From: Christiangramia flava JLT2011
GTDB lineage: Bacteria; Bacteroidota; Bacteroidia; Flavobacteriales; Flavobacteriaceae
NCBI RefSeq assembly: GCF_001951155.1
Contig: NZ_CP016359.1
Coordinates: 1,009,001-1,073,000 of the forward strand
DNA length: 64,000 nucleotides
Direction of reading: 5' to 3'
Position numbers and translations under genes: made by a program. The notes below the pieces were generated by a model. It was not told the DNA's origin. It saw nothing but the letters and a program-made list of their open reading frames with translations, and did not search any database. Positions 17,731 to 28,500 of the stretch are shown piece by piece (within the stretch, counting starts at the first letter, position 1; the number at the start of each line of letters is the position of its first letter).

Positions 17731-17769
17731 AATCAGGAGTTACATGGTTCAATCATGCAACCCCTGATT
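17731..17769 (-). terminator. Intercistronic hairpin between csgA and csgB (attenuator or stabiliser)
   Basis: Arms 17731-17746 and 17754-17769, with 14 of 16 positions pairing around a 7-base loop. On the minus strand, the coding direction of the curli genes, it is followed by a short T-rich run, so it resembles a leaky intrinsic terminator. Lying 20 bp after the csgA stop and 16 bp before the csgB start, it is well placed to make more csgA message than csgB to csgG message, or to protect the csgA 3' end. Confidence 0.75.
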
Positions 17770-17789
17770 AGTCTTATTAAACTGGAATC

Positions 17790-18572
17790 CTAGTTTGCGA
17801 TTACAATACCGCTTTGAGTTACAGTAGAAGTATTAAAATTTCCAGACTGTGAAACAAAGCTAAATTGTTGTCCAGCCGTTTGTGTTACTGTACTAGAGTT
17901 ATGGTTTCCTGTTTGGAAAGTCCATGAATCATTCTGACCTCCTTTTTGAGATACATCACTATAGTTATGATCTCCAGATTGCAGAGCGAATGCATCATCT
18001 CCCCATCCGTTTTGATCAACATAACTATCATTGTGATCACCTGTTTGGAAAGTCCAAGATTCATGACCTGCACCAGTTTGGAAGTCATCAGCCATGTTGT
18101 GATCACCAGACTGATATTGCAGTGACTTATGGCCAGAATTCAATTGCTGGATATCAGCTGAATTATTGTTTCCACTCTGAATCTGAGTAGCATAAGAACC
18201 AGTTGTTCCTGCTCCAGCTCCATTAGTATATGGCGAATCCTGATCTACGGTGGCTACGTTGTGATTCCCTGATTGCATTTGTAATGACCAGTTATCACCA
18301 GGTCCCTGAAGACCATCATCATTCTGAGATGATGTTGCAGTATTATGATCCCCTGTTTGAACAATAAAGGCCTTGTTAACCTGAGCACCTTGATCCACGT
18401 TCGCCGAGTTATGATCACCGGACTGATAAACAGAAGATAAATCATTTAAACCTGCCTGGTTCACCGTTGAACCGTTGTTGTTTCCTGATTGAACCACGAA
18501 ACTGTCGTTGTCTTGAGCAAAAGCAATTGCCCCAAATAATAGCGCTCCCGCGCAAAAAATCGCTTTTTTCAT
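17790..18572 (-). CDS. csgA: CsgA-like major curlin, functional amyloid subunit
   Basis: 260 residues with signal peptide (AIFCAGALLFGAIAFAQ). The mature part is made of about ten curlin repeats of 20-30 residues, each with a core Gln-Ser/Thr-Gly-Asp/Asn-x-Asn followed about six residues later by Gln: QSGNNN, QSGDHN, QTGDHN, QSGNHN, QSGNNN, QSGDHN, QTGDHN, QSGDHN, QTGNHN and QSGNFN. Acidic and Gly/His residues in the turns are consistent with a secreted, acidic amyloid of a marine bacterium. Exported through CsgG and polymerised outside the cell on the CsgB nucleator. First gene of the curli operon. Confidence 0.95.
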   Translation of the reverse strand: MKKAIFCAGALLFGAIAFAQDNDSFVVQSGNNNGSTVNQAGLNDLSSVYQSGDHNSANVDQGAQVNKAFIVQTGDHNTATSSQNDDGLQGPGDNWSLQMQSGNHNVATVDQDSPYTNGAGAGTTGSYATQIQSGNNNSADIQQLNSGHKSLQYQSGDHNMADDFQTGAGHESWTFQTGDHNDSYVDQNGWGDDAFALQSGDHNYSDVSQKGGQNDSWTFQTGNHNSSTVTQTAGQQFSFVSQSGNFNTSTVTQSGIVIAN

Positions 18573-18708
18573 AATAAAAAAATTAGTATTGGTTAAAAAT
18601 TAATAAAAGAACTTCGAATGTCTTTCGTAAAACAATTTTGGGGTAAAAGAGGTAGGGTAAAATTAAAGGAAAACGGTTAGGGATCATTTTCCTTCGTTAT
18701 AACAATAT

Positions 18709-18716
18709 CAAATATA
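18709..18716 (-). promoter_or_regulatory. Candidate -7 promoter box of the curli operon
   Basis: On the minus strand these bases read TATATTTG, matching the Bacteroidota -7 consensus TAnnTTTG. The box lies about 136 bp upstream of the csgA start, leaving a long leader. No good TTTG was found at the expected -33 distance (only a TTTTA about 21 bp upstream), so an activator may be needed. Position inferred from consensus only. Confidence 0.35.
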
Positions 18717-18773
18717 GAATTAAAAAAATACCATTCTAAAATTAATCGATGAATTACCAAATTAATAGTTAAA

Positions 18774-18818
18774 GTGAACATTTACTAACAATTTATTAAA
18801 TAAATGATAAATGTTAAC
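18774..18818. promoter_or_regulatory. Inverted repeat in the curli/T9SS divergent regulatory region
   Basis: Arms gtgaacattta (18774-18784) and taaatgttaac (18808-18818) are reverse complements except for one position, spaced by 23 bp, or about three helical turns centre to centre. The right arm overlaps TAACTTTG (18815-18822), a plus-strand match to the TAnnTTTG box. This arrangement suits a dimeric regulator acting on the divergent promoters; no regulator gene for it is visible in the window. Confidence 0.4.
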
Positions 18819-19049
18819 TTTGTTTTATCAAATATTAGACACACTTTCAGCTTTTCTCACTTTTACGTTAACATTCTTTTGAATTTTGTTGAATATAATC
18901 GAAAAGAAAATTCCTGTATTTAGTAATTGACCGATAAAATACTGTCTTTCAACTAAAAATAAATTTAAATACAGCTGGTTATCTGTCTGTAGTTTACATT
19001 TACTACGTAATTAATGTATGTCACCCCCACACAGCGCATTCATTTACTA
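18779..19049. promoter_or_regulatory. Three copies of CATTTACTA between the curli and T9SS operons
   Basis: The 9-mer catttacta occurs at 18779-18787, 18997-19005 and 19041-19049, all in the same orientation, within the 507-bp gap between divergent csgA and the 19080 gene. The first copy overlaps the left arm of the inverted repeat at 18774. Three exact copies in so short a stretch look like operator sites rather than chance, but the binding protein is unknown. No gene was seen in 18573-19079. Confidence 0.4.
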
Positions 19050-19079
19050 CCCCTCTTATAAATAATAAAATTTTCAGCC

Positions 19080-19559
19080 ATGAGAAATCTAACTCTTTGG
19101 GCTATCTTATTATACTGTATTTTCAGTATATCCGGATATGGCCAAAATCAACTGATCGAACTTAATGATTATTTACAGAGTTCATCAAGTTCGCAAAAAA
19201 TGCAAAAAAGCCAGCTTAATCCGTCTTTGCAAAGCTTGCTTTTTGACGTTCAGCCTACTCTAGTTTTGGAGAATGGTAAAATGAAGACCTTTGGCAATAC
19301 CCCACCGTTAATTGCCGACATTGAAGCTGAACAGTTAAACTATTTGACCATTAACTCAGCCGGTAGAAACGTTCAGCTTCTTAAAATCAGAGTTTCTGAA
19401 AATCAACCGTTTCCAGCATTAGATTACCTGAAAATTTTCCCTAGTCTCAAGCACATCTATATCGAGGCTCCAAGCACCTGGAACAGAGGGAATATCGAAG
19501 CGTATGTAACCGAGACTATCCCCATCATAATTCTATATCAGTTCACTGAAAATGAATAA
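19080..19559 (+). CDS. Small exported protein heading the T9SS adhesin operon
   Basis: 159 residues, no family recognised. Signal peptide MRNLTLWAILLYCIFSISGYG then QNQLIELNDYLQ. The mature part has a Ser-rich stretch (SSSSSQKMQKSQ) followed by mixed strands and helices (FDVQPTLVLENGKMKTFG, LLKIRVSENQPFPALDYLKIFPSLKHIYIEAPS). No lipobox or sorting domain is seen, so it is probably periplasmic. It lies 20 bp upstream of the giant HYR adhesin, on the same strand, and divergent from the curli operon. A chaperone or assembly role for the adhesin is possible but rests only on position. Confidence 0.7.
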   Translation: MRNLTLWAILLYCIFSISGYGQNQLIELNDYLQSSSSSQKMQKSQLNPSLQSLLFDVQPTLVLENGKMKTFGNTPPLIADIEAEQLNYLTINSAGRNVQLLKIRVSENQPFPALDYLKIFPSLKHIYIEAPSTWNRGNIEAYVTETIPIIILYQFTENE

Positions 19560-19579
19560 TTGTTTGAACCCATAATATT

Positions 19580-22500
19580 ATGAAAAAACAATACTCACCT
19601 ATCTCAATTCCAAAATTCTTTCTTTTTGTCGTGGTTCTATGTGTAGGTTTTTCTACTCATTTGAATGCGCAAATTATAAAAGAATTCCAACCACGTTCCT
19701 CTCAGGAGACGCCGGAGAAAACCATTTATAATGTTCATGGTGACTTTACCATTATTGGAAACACCAATATGACATTACAAAATTATTCGGATACCAGGCT
19801 AAATAGTAATAATGTTATGATAGCTGTTGACACGGATAATGATAATAGTACCTCGAACAGCTCCTCAGCTCAACTAAATTATTCGATTGAAAACAATTTG
19901 AATCCTGATTGCACAGAGGTTGTATATGCCGGTTTGTACTGGAGCGCAAGAACTAAAAGTCAAGTATCAAATTCAATTAAGCGAAGTATAAAATTTAAAA
20001 CGCCTAATGGTTCATATCAAACAGTTACTGCCAAGCCTGGTGATATCGCATTTCCAGGAGAGGAAGATATGTATGTAGCCTATACAGAAGTTACAGATTT
20101 AGTAAAAAATGCAGGACAAGGGGATTATTGGGTTGCTGATATGGCCATTTCTACTGGTAATGGTGGTAGTACTGGATATTATGGCGGCTGGAGTTTAATA
20201 GTTGTGTACCAGAATAGTCAAATGAATCCCAGAGACATTACTGTTTTTGATGGTTATGCTTACGTTGAAGGTAATGTTGTCGCCGAATACAATCTTCCAA
20301 TTTCGGGATTTCACACTTCTCAGGAAGGTCCTGTAAATATGAAGCTTGGCATGGTTGCTAGTGAAGGAGATGTTGGTATTTCAGGAGATTATTTTAAAAT
20401 AAAAAAGCATTCTTCAAATCAATATTTAACCTTACAACATTCTAAAAACTCTTCCAATAACTTTTTTAATTCCTCCATAGTTAATGATGATCCGCGGAAT
20501 CCTAATTTAAAAAACAATACAGGAATTGATATTAGTATTCTTAATGTACCTAATGAAAATAATTCGGTTGTAACCAATAATCAAACCTCTACAACTTTTA
20601 AATACGGATCTACTCAAGACACCTATGTCATATATTCATTAGCGATGTCGGTAGATGCTTACCAGCCAGAAATAGAAGGAATAAGCTCCATCAGTTCCAT
20701 CAACGGACAGAATTACACCTCGGGCACTACTGTTCAGCCCGGTCAGGAAGTGACTTATAAAATAGAATTACGAAACAAAGGTACCGAAGCGCTGGAAAAT
20801 GTTAGTTTAAATATTCCTATACCTTATAATGCCACATATGTTTTAGAATCCGCATATACGAATATTTACTACGCTCCGAATCCTACTCCAAATTCCATTG
20901 ATTATAATCCTAATCAAGGTAGCAATGGAGTGCTTACATGGGAAATCGGAGATCTTCCCGTGGTAGAAAACAACAACACTTTATTAGCAGAGCTGTATAT
21001 CACCGTCAAGGCTACAGAAAACTGTACCTTATTAAAATATATAGAATGTCAAGGTAATTCGGGAATTAATTTTGTTGGCGCTCTCAATGGTAAAGGTAAA
21101 ATCACCGGGGTTGGTTTTCAGAATACTGAATTAATTCAGGGCTATCAAACGAATGGGACTTGTATTGGAGAACCAATTCGTAATCCTTTATTTATTCCTA
21201 TTGATTCCACACAGTTTATTCAGGATAATTGCAGCAATGAAAATGATTTAACATTCCAATTTTGCGATGGCGGATCTTCTATCAGTTTTTCTTCCATTGC
21301 AGATGAATTTCCAGTCAATACAAGGTTCTATGATTCATTTCCTTTAACCCAATCTTCTACTGAATATACTTTTGAAAATCCTTTTCCTAATTCCACAAAA
21401 TCATATTTCGCTGTACTCCCTGGAGTAAATGATTGCTACATACCTTTTACTCTTCAAATTGAGGAATTGAAAATAGAATTCTCAGCTTTTTCAAAATCCT
21501 GTGACAATAGCTACGGTAGTATTTCTGTGGATAATTATGATCCCGCAATTCAATATATTTTATTAGACAATAACAATGCGCCAACAGAAATTTCGATTTC
21601 TGATTCTGGAATTTTCTTAGAACTTGAACCTGGCCAATACCGGATTAAAGCAACTAGCGAAAGATGTGAAATAATTTCTGCTATTATTACTGTTCTTGAT
21701 GAGCAGGAAATACCGGAATTGCCATCAAACATAACGGTAGATCCTGCAACCTGCGGTTTAAATAACGGAAGTATTTCTTTTGACGTTAATAGTAACTACG
21801 AATATGTACTACGCGATGCAAACGAAATAATAGTAACAGGTGAAGGGACTTTTCCCAGTCTTGCTAGTGGAAATTATTCTTTAACGGTCTATAATAAGAA
21901 TTGTCAAAATTCCACTATCATCGAACTTACTGAAACTCTGGATAATGTGAAACCAGTGATCACAGCATGTGCTGCTGATATTACCAACCAGCCGGCTGAT
22001 GAGGGAAGCTGTTCTGCCACGAACGTGAACCTTGGAACTATCACCGCTACTGACAATTGTGACACTAACCTAACCATCACCAATGATGCGCCTAACGTAT
22101 TCCCTGCTGGATCAACTACCGTTACCTGGACCGTCACCGATGACGCGGGTAATTTCACAACCTGCACCCAGGTAGTTACGGTCGTAGACAATCAGGACCC
22201 AAAAATCATCAGTTGTGCGGCTGATAAAACCGTAAATGCCGATGCTGGTCTTTGTACTGCTTCAGGAGTAGATCTTGGATCGGTGGAAGCTACTGATAAT
22301 TGTGACACAGACCTTAGCATTACCAATAATGCTCCGGCAATTTTTCCAGCGGGAAAAACAACTGTAATCTGGACTATTACTGATGACGCTGGAAATTCTG
22401 TTACTTGCGAACAGGAAATTACTGTAATCGATAATCAGGATCCGGTTATTACTGCATGTGCTGCTGATATAAGTGATCTGCCAGCAGATAACGGAAGCTG

Positions 22501-25500
22501 TTCTGCTACTAACGTAAACCTTGGAAGCGTAACTGCAACTGATAATTGCGATGCTGACCTTAGCATTACCAATAATGCTCCTTCTGAATTTCCTTTAGGT
22601 GAAACAGTAGTTACCTGGACAGTTACTGATGATGCCGGAAATTCTGTAACCTGTGAACAAACAATCACTGTTGTAGACACTCAAAAGCCTGTCATCACTT
22701 CCTGTGCCAGTGATATTACTAATCAGCCTGCCGACGAAGGAAGCTGTTCTGCAACAAATGTGAATCTGGGAAATATTACGGCTACTGACAATTGTGATAC
22801 TGACCTTACCATTACAAATGACGCTCCAACTGTTTTCCAGGCTGGTACTACCATTGTAACCTGGACTGTAAAAGATAAAGCAGGAAACATAGCCACCTGT
22901 ACACAATCTGTTACCGTGGTTGATACGGAAGATCCAGTGATCACTTCTTGTGCGACAGACAAGACAGTTAATGCTGATAATGGTTTCTGCTATGCGACCG
23001 GTGTAGATTTAGGAAGCATTACCGCTACTGATAATTGCGATACGAATTTGGAGATCACCAATAATGCGCCTGCTCAATTCCCAGTAGGAACTACTACAGT
23101 AACCTGGACAGTAAAAGATGATGCGGACAATACCGCCATTTGTACCCAGAAAATAACAGTCGTTGACAATCAGGATCCAACCACCGAGCAACCAGATAAC
23201 ATTACTGTAAATGCAGATCCAACTATATGCGGGGCTACAGTGAACTTCAATAAAGTTGGTGCCGAGGATAACTGCGGACTGGAATCTGTAGAAATTACTG
23301 AAGGATTGTCCTCTGGTGAAGTATTCCCTGTAGGAACTACTACAGTAACCTGGACCGTGACCGATATTCATGGAAATACCACTACTGTTTCTTTCGATGT
23401 GACTGTGGTTGACAATACTAAACCGATCATCAGCTGTCCTGGTGATATGGTTGTTCCAACAGCCGAAGGTGAGGATTCTGTAATTGTGAACTTTAACGAT
23501 GCTACAGCTACTGATAATTGTGATGTGACTGTTGAACAAACTGCGGGTCCAACTTCTGGTTCAGATCTGGCAATCGGGACTTACACTGTAGAATATACTG
23601 CAACCGATGCTTCTGGAAATACCGCTACCTGCTCTTTTAAGATTGAAGTTGTTGATGATGAAGATCCAACAATTAGTTGCCCTGGCGACATCTCTGATAT
23701 TAATGACGAAGGCGTTTGTGGTGCTGTGGTAACTTTCGCAACACCAGATGCTTCTGATAATTCTGGAAGTGTTGCGGTAGAGCAAGTTGCTGGTCCTGCT
23801 TCTGGATCTGTATTCCCGGTTGGAACTACAACTGTAACTTTCAGAGCGACTGATGATGATGACAATTTTGTAGAGTGTTCTTTTGATGTAACCATTACTG
23901 ATAATGAAGCTCCTGAAATTACTTGTCCGGCTGATATTGAAATTACTACTGAAGATGGCCTTTGTGGAGTGTCTTTAGCGAACCTTGATCTGGGAATGGC
24001 TACTGCTGCTGATAATTGTGAAGGTGAGATCACCATTACAAACAATGCACCAACCACCTTCCCTCTTGGAACTACTGAGGTAACCTGGACTGCGACTGAT
24101 GCTAACGGAAACTCTGCTACCTGTGTACAGAAAGTAACTGTTAGCGATGATGAAGCTCCAGTTGTGACTCAAATAGAAAACTATACTGATATCGATACCG
24201 ATCCGGAAACCTGTGGTGCTGTGATCAACTACGGTACTATTCAGGCTACTGATAACTGTGAGATCGAGTCGATCGAAATGACCGAAGGTATCGCTTCTGG
24301 TCAGGTATTCCCAGTGGGAATTACTACAGTAACTTATGTGGTAACTGATGCTTCTGGCAACCAGTCTACAATGACTTTCACAGTAACCGTGGTAGATAAC
24401 GAAGATCCTATGATCACCTGTCCTGGTAATATCGAAGTATCAACTGCTGAAGGTGAAAACTTCGCGGTAGTTACCTTCGAAGATGCTACGGCAACTGACA
24501 ACTGTGAGGTTACTGTTACCCAAACTGGCGGACAGGCTTCTGGTTCTGAGTTCGGTCCTGGTGTTCATACTATTGAATACACTGCAACTGATGCGTCTGG
24601 AAATACTGCGGTATGTTCTTTCACGATCACTGTAGAAGATGATGAGGATCCAACGATCACCTGTCCTGAAAATATTGTTCAGCCAAATGATCCTGGATTA
24701 TGTGGCGCTGCTGTAGAATTCGCTATGCCTGAGTTTGCAGATAATTCTGGCCAGGTAACCATCGAACAACTAACCGGTCCTGCTTCAGGTGAATTCTTCG
24801 AAGTTGGAACTACAACCGTGACTTTCAGAGCAACTGATGCTGCCGGAAACACTGCTGAATGTTCTTTCGATGTAACGGTAAATGATACCGAAGCACCAAC
24901 TACTGAAACGATGGAAAACATCACTGTGAACGCAGAACAGGAATTCTGTGGTGCTGTGGTAGATTTCGGAATGATCGGTGCTGATGACAACTGCGGACTG
25001 GAATCTGTAGAAATTACTGAGGGACTGGCTTCTGGTGAAGTTTTCCCTGTAGGAACTACTACAGTAACGTGGACCGTGACCGATATTCATGGAAACACCA
25101 CTACGGTCTCTTTCGATGTGACTGTGGTTGACAATACCAACCCGATCATCAGCTGTCCTGGTGATATGACTGTGACAACCGCTACTGGTCAAAACTACGC
25201 AATCGTTGAGTTTGCAGACGCAACTGCAACTGACAATTGTGATGTGACTGTAGAACAAACTGCTGGTCCATTATCAGGATCTCAGTTCCCTATCGGTGAT
25301 ACTACTGTAACATTTACTGCTACAGATAATTCTGGAAATACGGCAGAATGTAGCTTCACTGTTACTGTTGAAGATGGCGAAGATCCTTCGATCTCGTGCC
25401 CTGAAAATATTGTAACTCCAAATGATCCTGGAATCTGTGGAGCTGCAGTGGAATTTGACATGCCTGAATTTGCAGACAATTCTGGAGAAGTAAGTATCGA

Positions 25501-28500
25501 GCAAATTGCTGGTCCAGCTTCTGGAGAGGTGTTCCCTGTGGGAACTACAACTGTAACTTTCAGAGCAACTGATGATGATGACAATTTTGTAGAGTGTTCA
25601 TTCGATGTAACCATTACTGATAATGAAGCACCTGAAATTACCTGTCCTGCAGATATTGAAATTACTACTGAAGATGGCCTTTGTGGAGTGTCTTTAGCGA
25701 ACCTTGATCTGGGAATGGCTACTGCTGCTGATAATTGTGAAGGTGAGATCACCATTACAAACAATGCACCAACCATCTTCCCTCTTGGAACTACTGAGGT
25801 AACCTGGACTGCGACTGATGCTAACGGAAATTCTGCTACCTGTGTACAGAAAGTAACTGTTAGCGATGATGAAGCTCCGGTTGTGACTCAAATAGAAAAT
25901 TATACTGATATCGATACCGATCCGGAAACCTGTGGTGCTGTGATCAACTACGGTACTATTCAGGCTACTGATAACTGTGAGATCGAGTCGATCGAAATGA
26001 CCGAAGGTATCCCTTCTGGTCAGGTATTCCCAGTGGGAACTACTACTGTGACTTATGTGGTAACTGATGCTTCTGGCAACCAGTCTACAATGACTTTCAC
26101 AGTAACTGTAGTAGATAACGAAGATCCTATGATCACCTGTCCTGGAAATATCGAGGTTTCAACTGCTGAAGGTGAAAACTTCGCGGTAGTTACCTTCGAA
26201 GATGCTACGGCAACTGATAACTGTGAGGTAACTGTTACCCAAACTGGCGGACAGGCTTCTGGTTCTGAGTTCGGTCCTGGTGTTCATACTATTGAATACA
26301 CTGCAACTGATGCCTCTGGAAATACTGCGGTATGCTCTTTCACGATCACTGTAGAAGACGATGAAGACCCAACGATCACCTGTCCTGAAAATATTGTTCA
26401 GCCAAATGATCCTGGATTATGTGGCGCTGCTGTGGAATTCGCTATGCCTGAGTTTGCAGATAATTCTGGCCAGGTAACTATCGAACAACTAACCGGTCCT
26501 GCTTCAGGTGAATTCTTCGAAGTTGGTACTACAACCGTGACTTTCAGAGCAACTGATGCTTCCGGAAACACTGCTGAATGTTCTTTCGATGTAACGGTAA
26601 ATGATACCGAAGCACCAACTACTGAAACGATGGAAAACATCACCGTGAACGCCGAACAGGAATTCTGTGGTGCTGTGGTAGATTTCGGAATGATCGGTGC
26701 TGATGACAACTGCGGACTGGAATCTGTAGAAATTACTGAAGGACTGGCTTCTGGTGAAGTATTCCCTGTAGGAACTACTACAGTAACCTGGACCGTGACC
26801 GATATTCATGGAAACACCACTACAGTTTCTTTCGATGTGACTGTGGTTGACAATACCAACCCGATCATTAGCTGTCCTGGTGACATGACTGTGACAACTA
26901 CTACTGGTCAGAACTACGCAATCGTTGAGTTTGCAGACGCAACTGCAACTGACAATTGTGATGTGACTGTAGAACAAACTGCTGGCCCATTATCAGGATC
27001 TCATTTCCCTATCGGTGATACTACTGTAACGTTTACTGCTACAGATAATTCTGGAAATACGGCAGAATGTAGCTTCACTGTTACTGTTGAAGATGGCGAA
27101 GATCCTTCGATTTCGTGCCCTGAAAATATTGTAACTCCAAATGATCCTGGAATCTGTGGAGCTACAGTGGAATTTGACATGCCTGAATTTGCAGACAATT
27201 CTGGAGAAGTAAGTATCGAGCAAATTGCTGGTCCAGCTTCTGGAGAGGTGTTCCCTGTGGGAACTACAACTGTAACTTTCAGAGCAACTGATGCTGCCGG
27301 AAACACTGCTGAATGTTCTTTCGATGTAACTGTTAACGATGATGAAGGTCCTTCGATTGAACAACTTTCAAATATTGAAGTAAGCAACGATCCTGGAACA
27401 TGTGGTGCTGTGGTAGATTTCCTAATTCCTGAAGCGACTGATAATTGCGGAATTGAAAGTGTAGAACTTACTGAAGGTGCTGCTCCTGGAAGTGAATTCC
27501 CAATTGGAACCACAACAATCACTTACACCGCTACTGATACTAATGGTAATACAGCGACTTCAACTTTCACTATAACAGTGACTGATGATGAAGCTCCGGT
27601 GATCGAGTGTCCAGAAAGTATAAATATTCAGGTGGAAATTGGAACTTCCAGCGTCATAGTGAACTATACCATGGTAAGTTATACTGATAACTGCGAAGGA
27701 ACCACTGTGGAGATGACAGAAGGAATTGCCTCTGGTGAGGAATTCCCAGTGGGCGAAACCACTGTTACCTACACTGTTACTGATGCCGCCGGAAACACAG
27801 CCAGCTGTAGCTTTACCGTAACGGTAGAAGAAGAACCGCTACCGGAACCACCAGGAGCTCCTGGAACAACCGTAACGCAGGCCACCTGTGCCGAGCCAAC
27901 CGGAACTATTGTTGTGACCGCTGTGGAAGGTGTTACTTACAGCATCGACGGTGAAAACTACCAGGAAAGCAACACCTTCTCTGAAGTTGCTCCTGGAACA
28001 TATCAGGTAACAGTAAAAGATGAATTCGGGCAGGTTTCCGAAGCAACAACAGTAACTGTTAATGAAGCTGTAGCTGCGGAAATTGAAACAACTGATGCAA
28101 CGCTGTGTATTGATGATTCCACGCTGGACCTATTCGATCTTTTCCTAAGCGAATATGACGAAAACGGAACCTGGATAGATAATGACAATTCTGGAGCGTT
28201 GACCGATTCATTCCTGGATCCTTCACAGGCAGATTTAGGCACCTATACTTTTGATTACGTGATCGAAGGCAACTGTCCTTCAGTAACAACAGTAACGGTA
28301 ACTATAAATGATGATTGTGTACCATTGGCCTGTACGGTTCAGGATGTACGCGACAACATCTCTAAAGTGGTAACTCCAAATGGAGACGGACGAAATGATT
28401 ATTTCGAAATTGGCCAGGGAACCGAGTGTGACTTTACGTATGATGTGAAAATATTCAACCGTTGGGGTGCAGAGATTTTCACTGCCACCAGCTATCAGAA

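Noticed and set aside
17885..18445. Open frames within csgA in other frames and on the opposite strand
   Set aside because: They arise from the repeated codon pattern of the curlin gene.
22000..27300. CRISPR-like regular spacing of short identical motifs
   Set aside because: The repeats are codons of HYR domains in an unbroken reading frame, not repeat-spacer units.
21904..27522. Many minus-strand open frames of 70-170 codons opposite the HYR adhesin
   Set aside because: They are shadows of the repetitive plus-strand gene: they recur with the same 1719-bp period, contain no recognisable domain and have unnatural composition.
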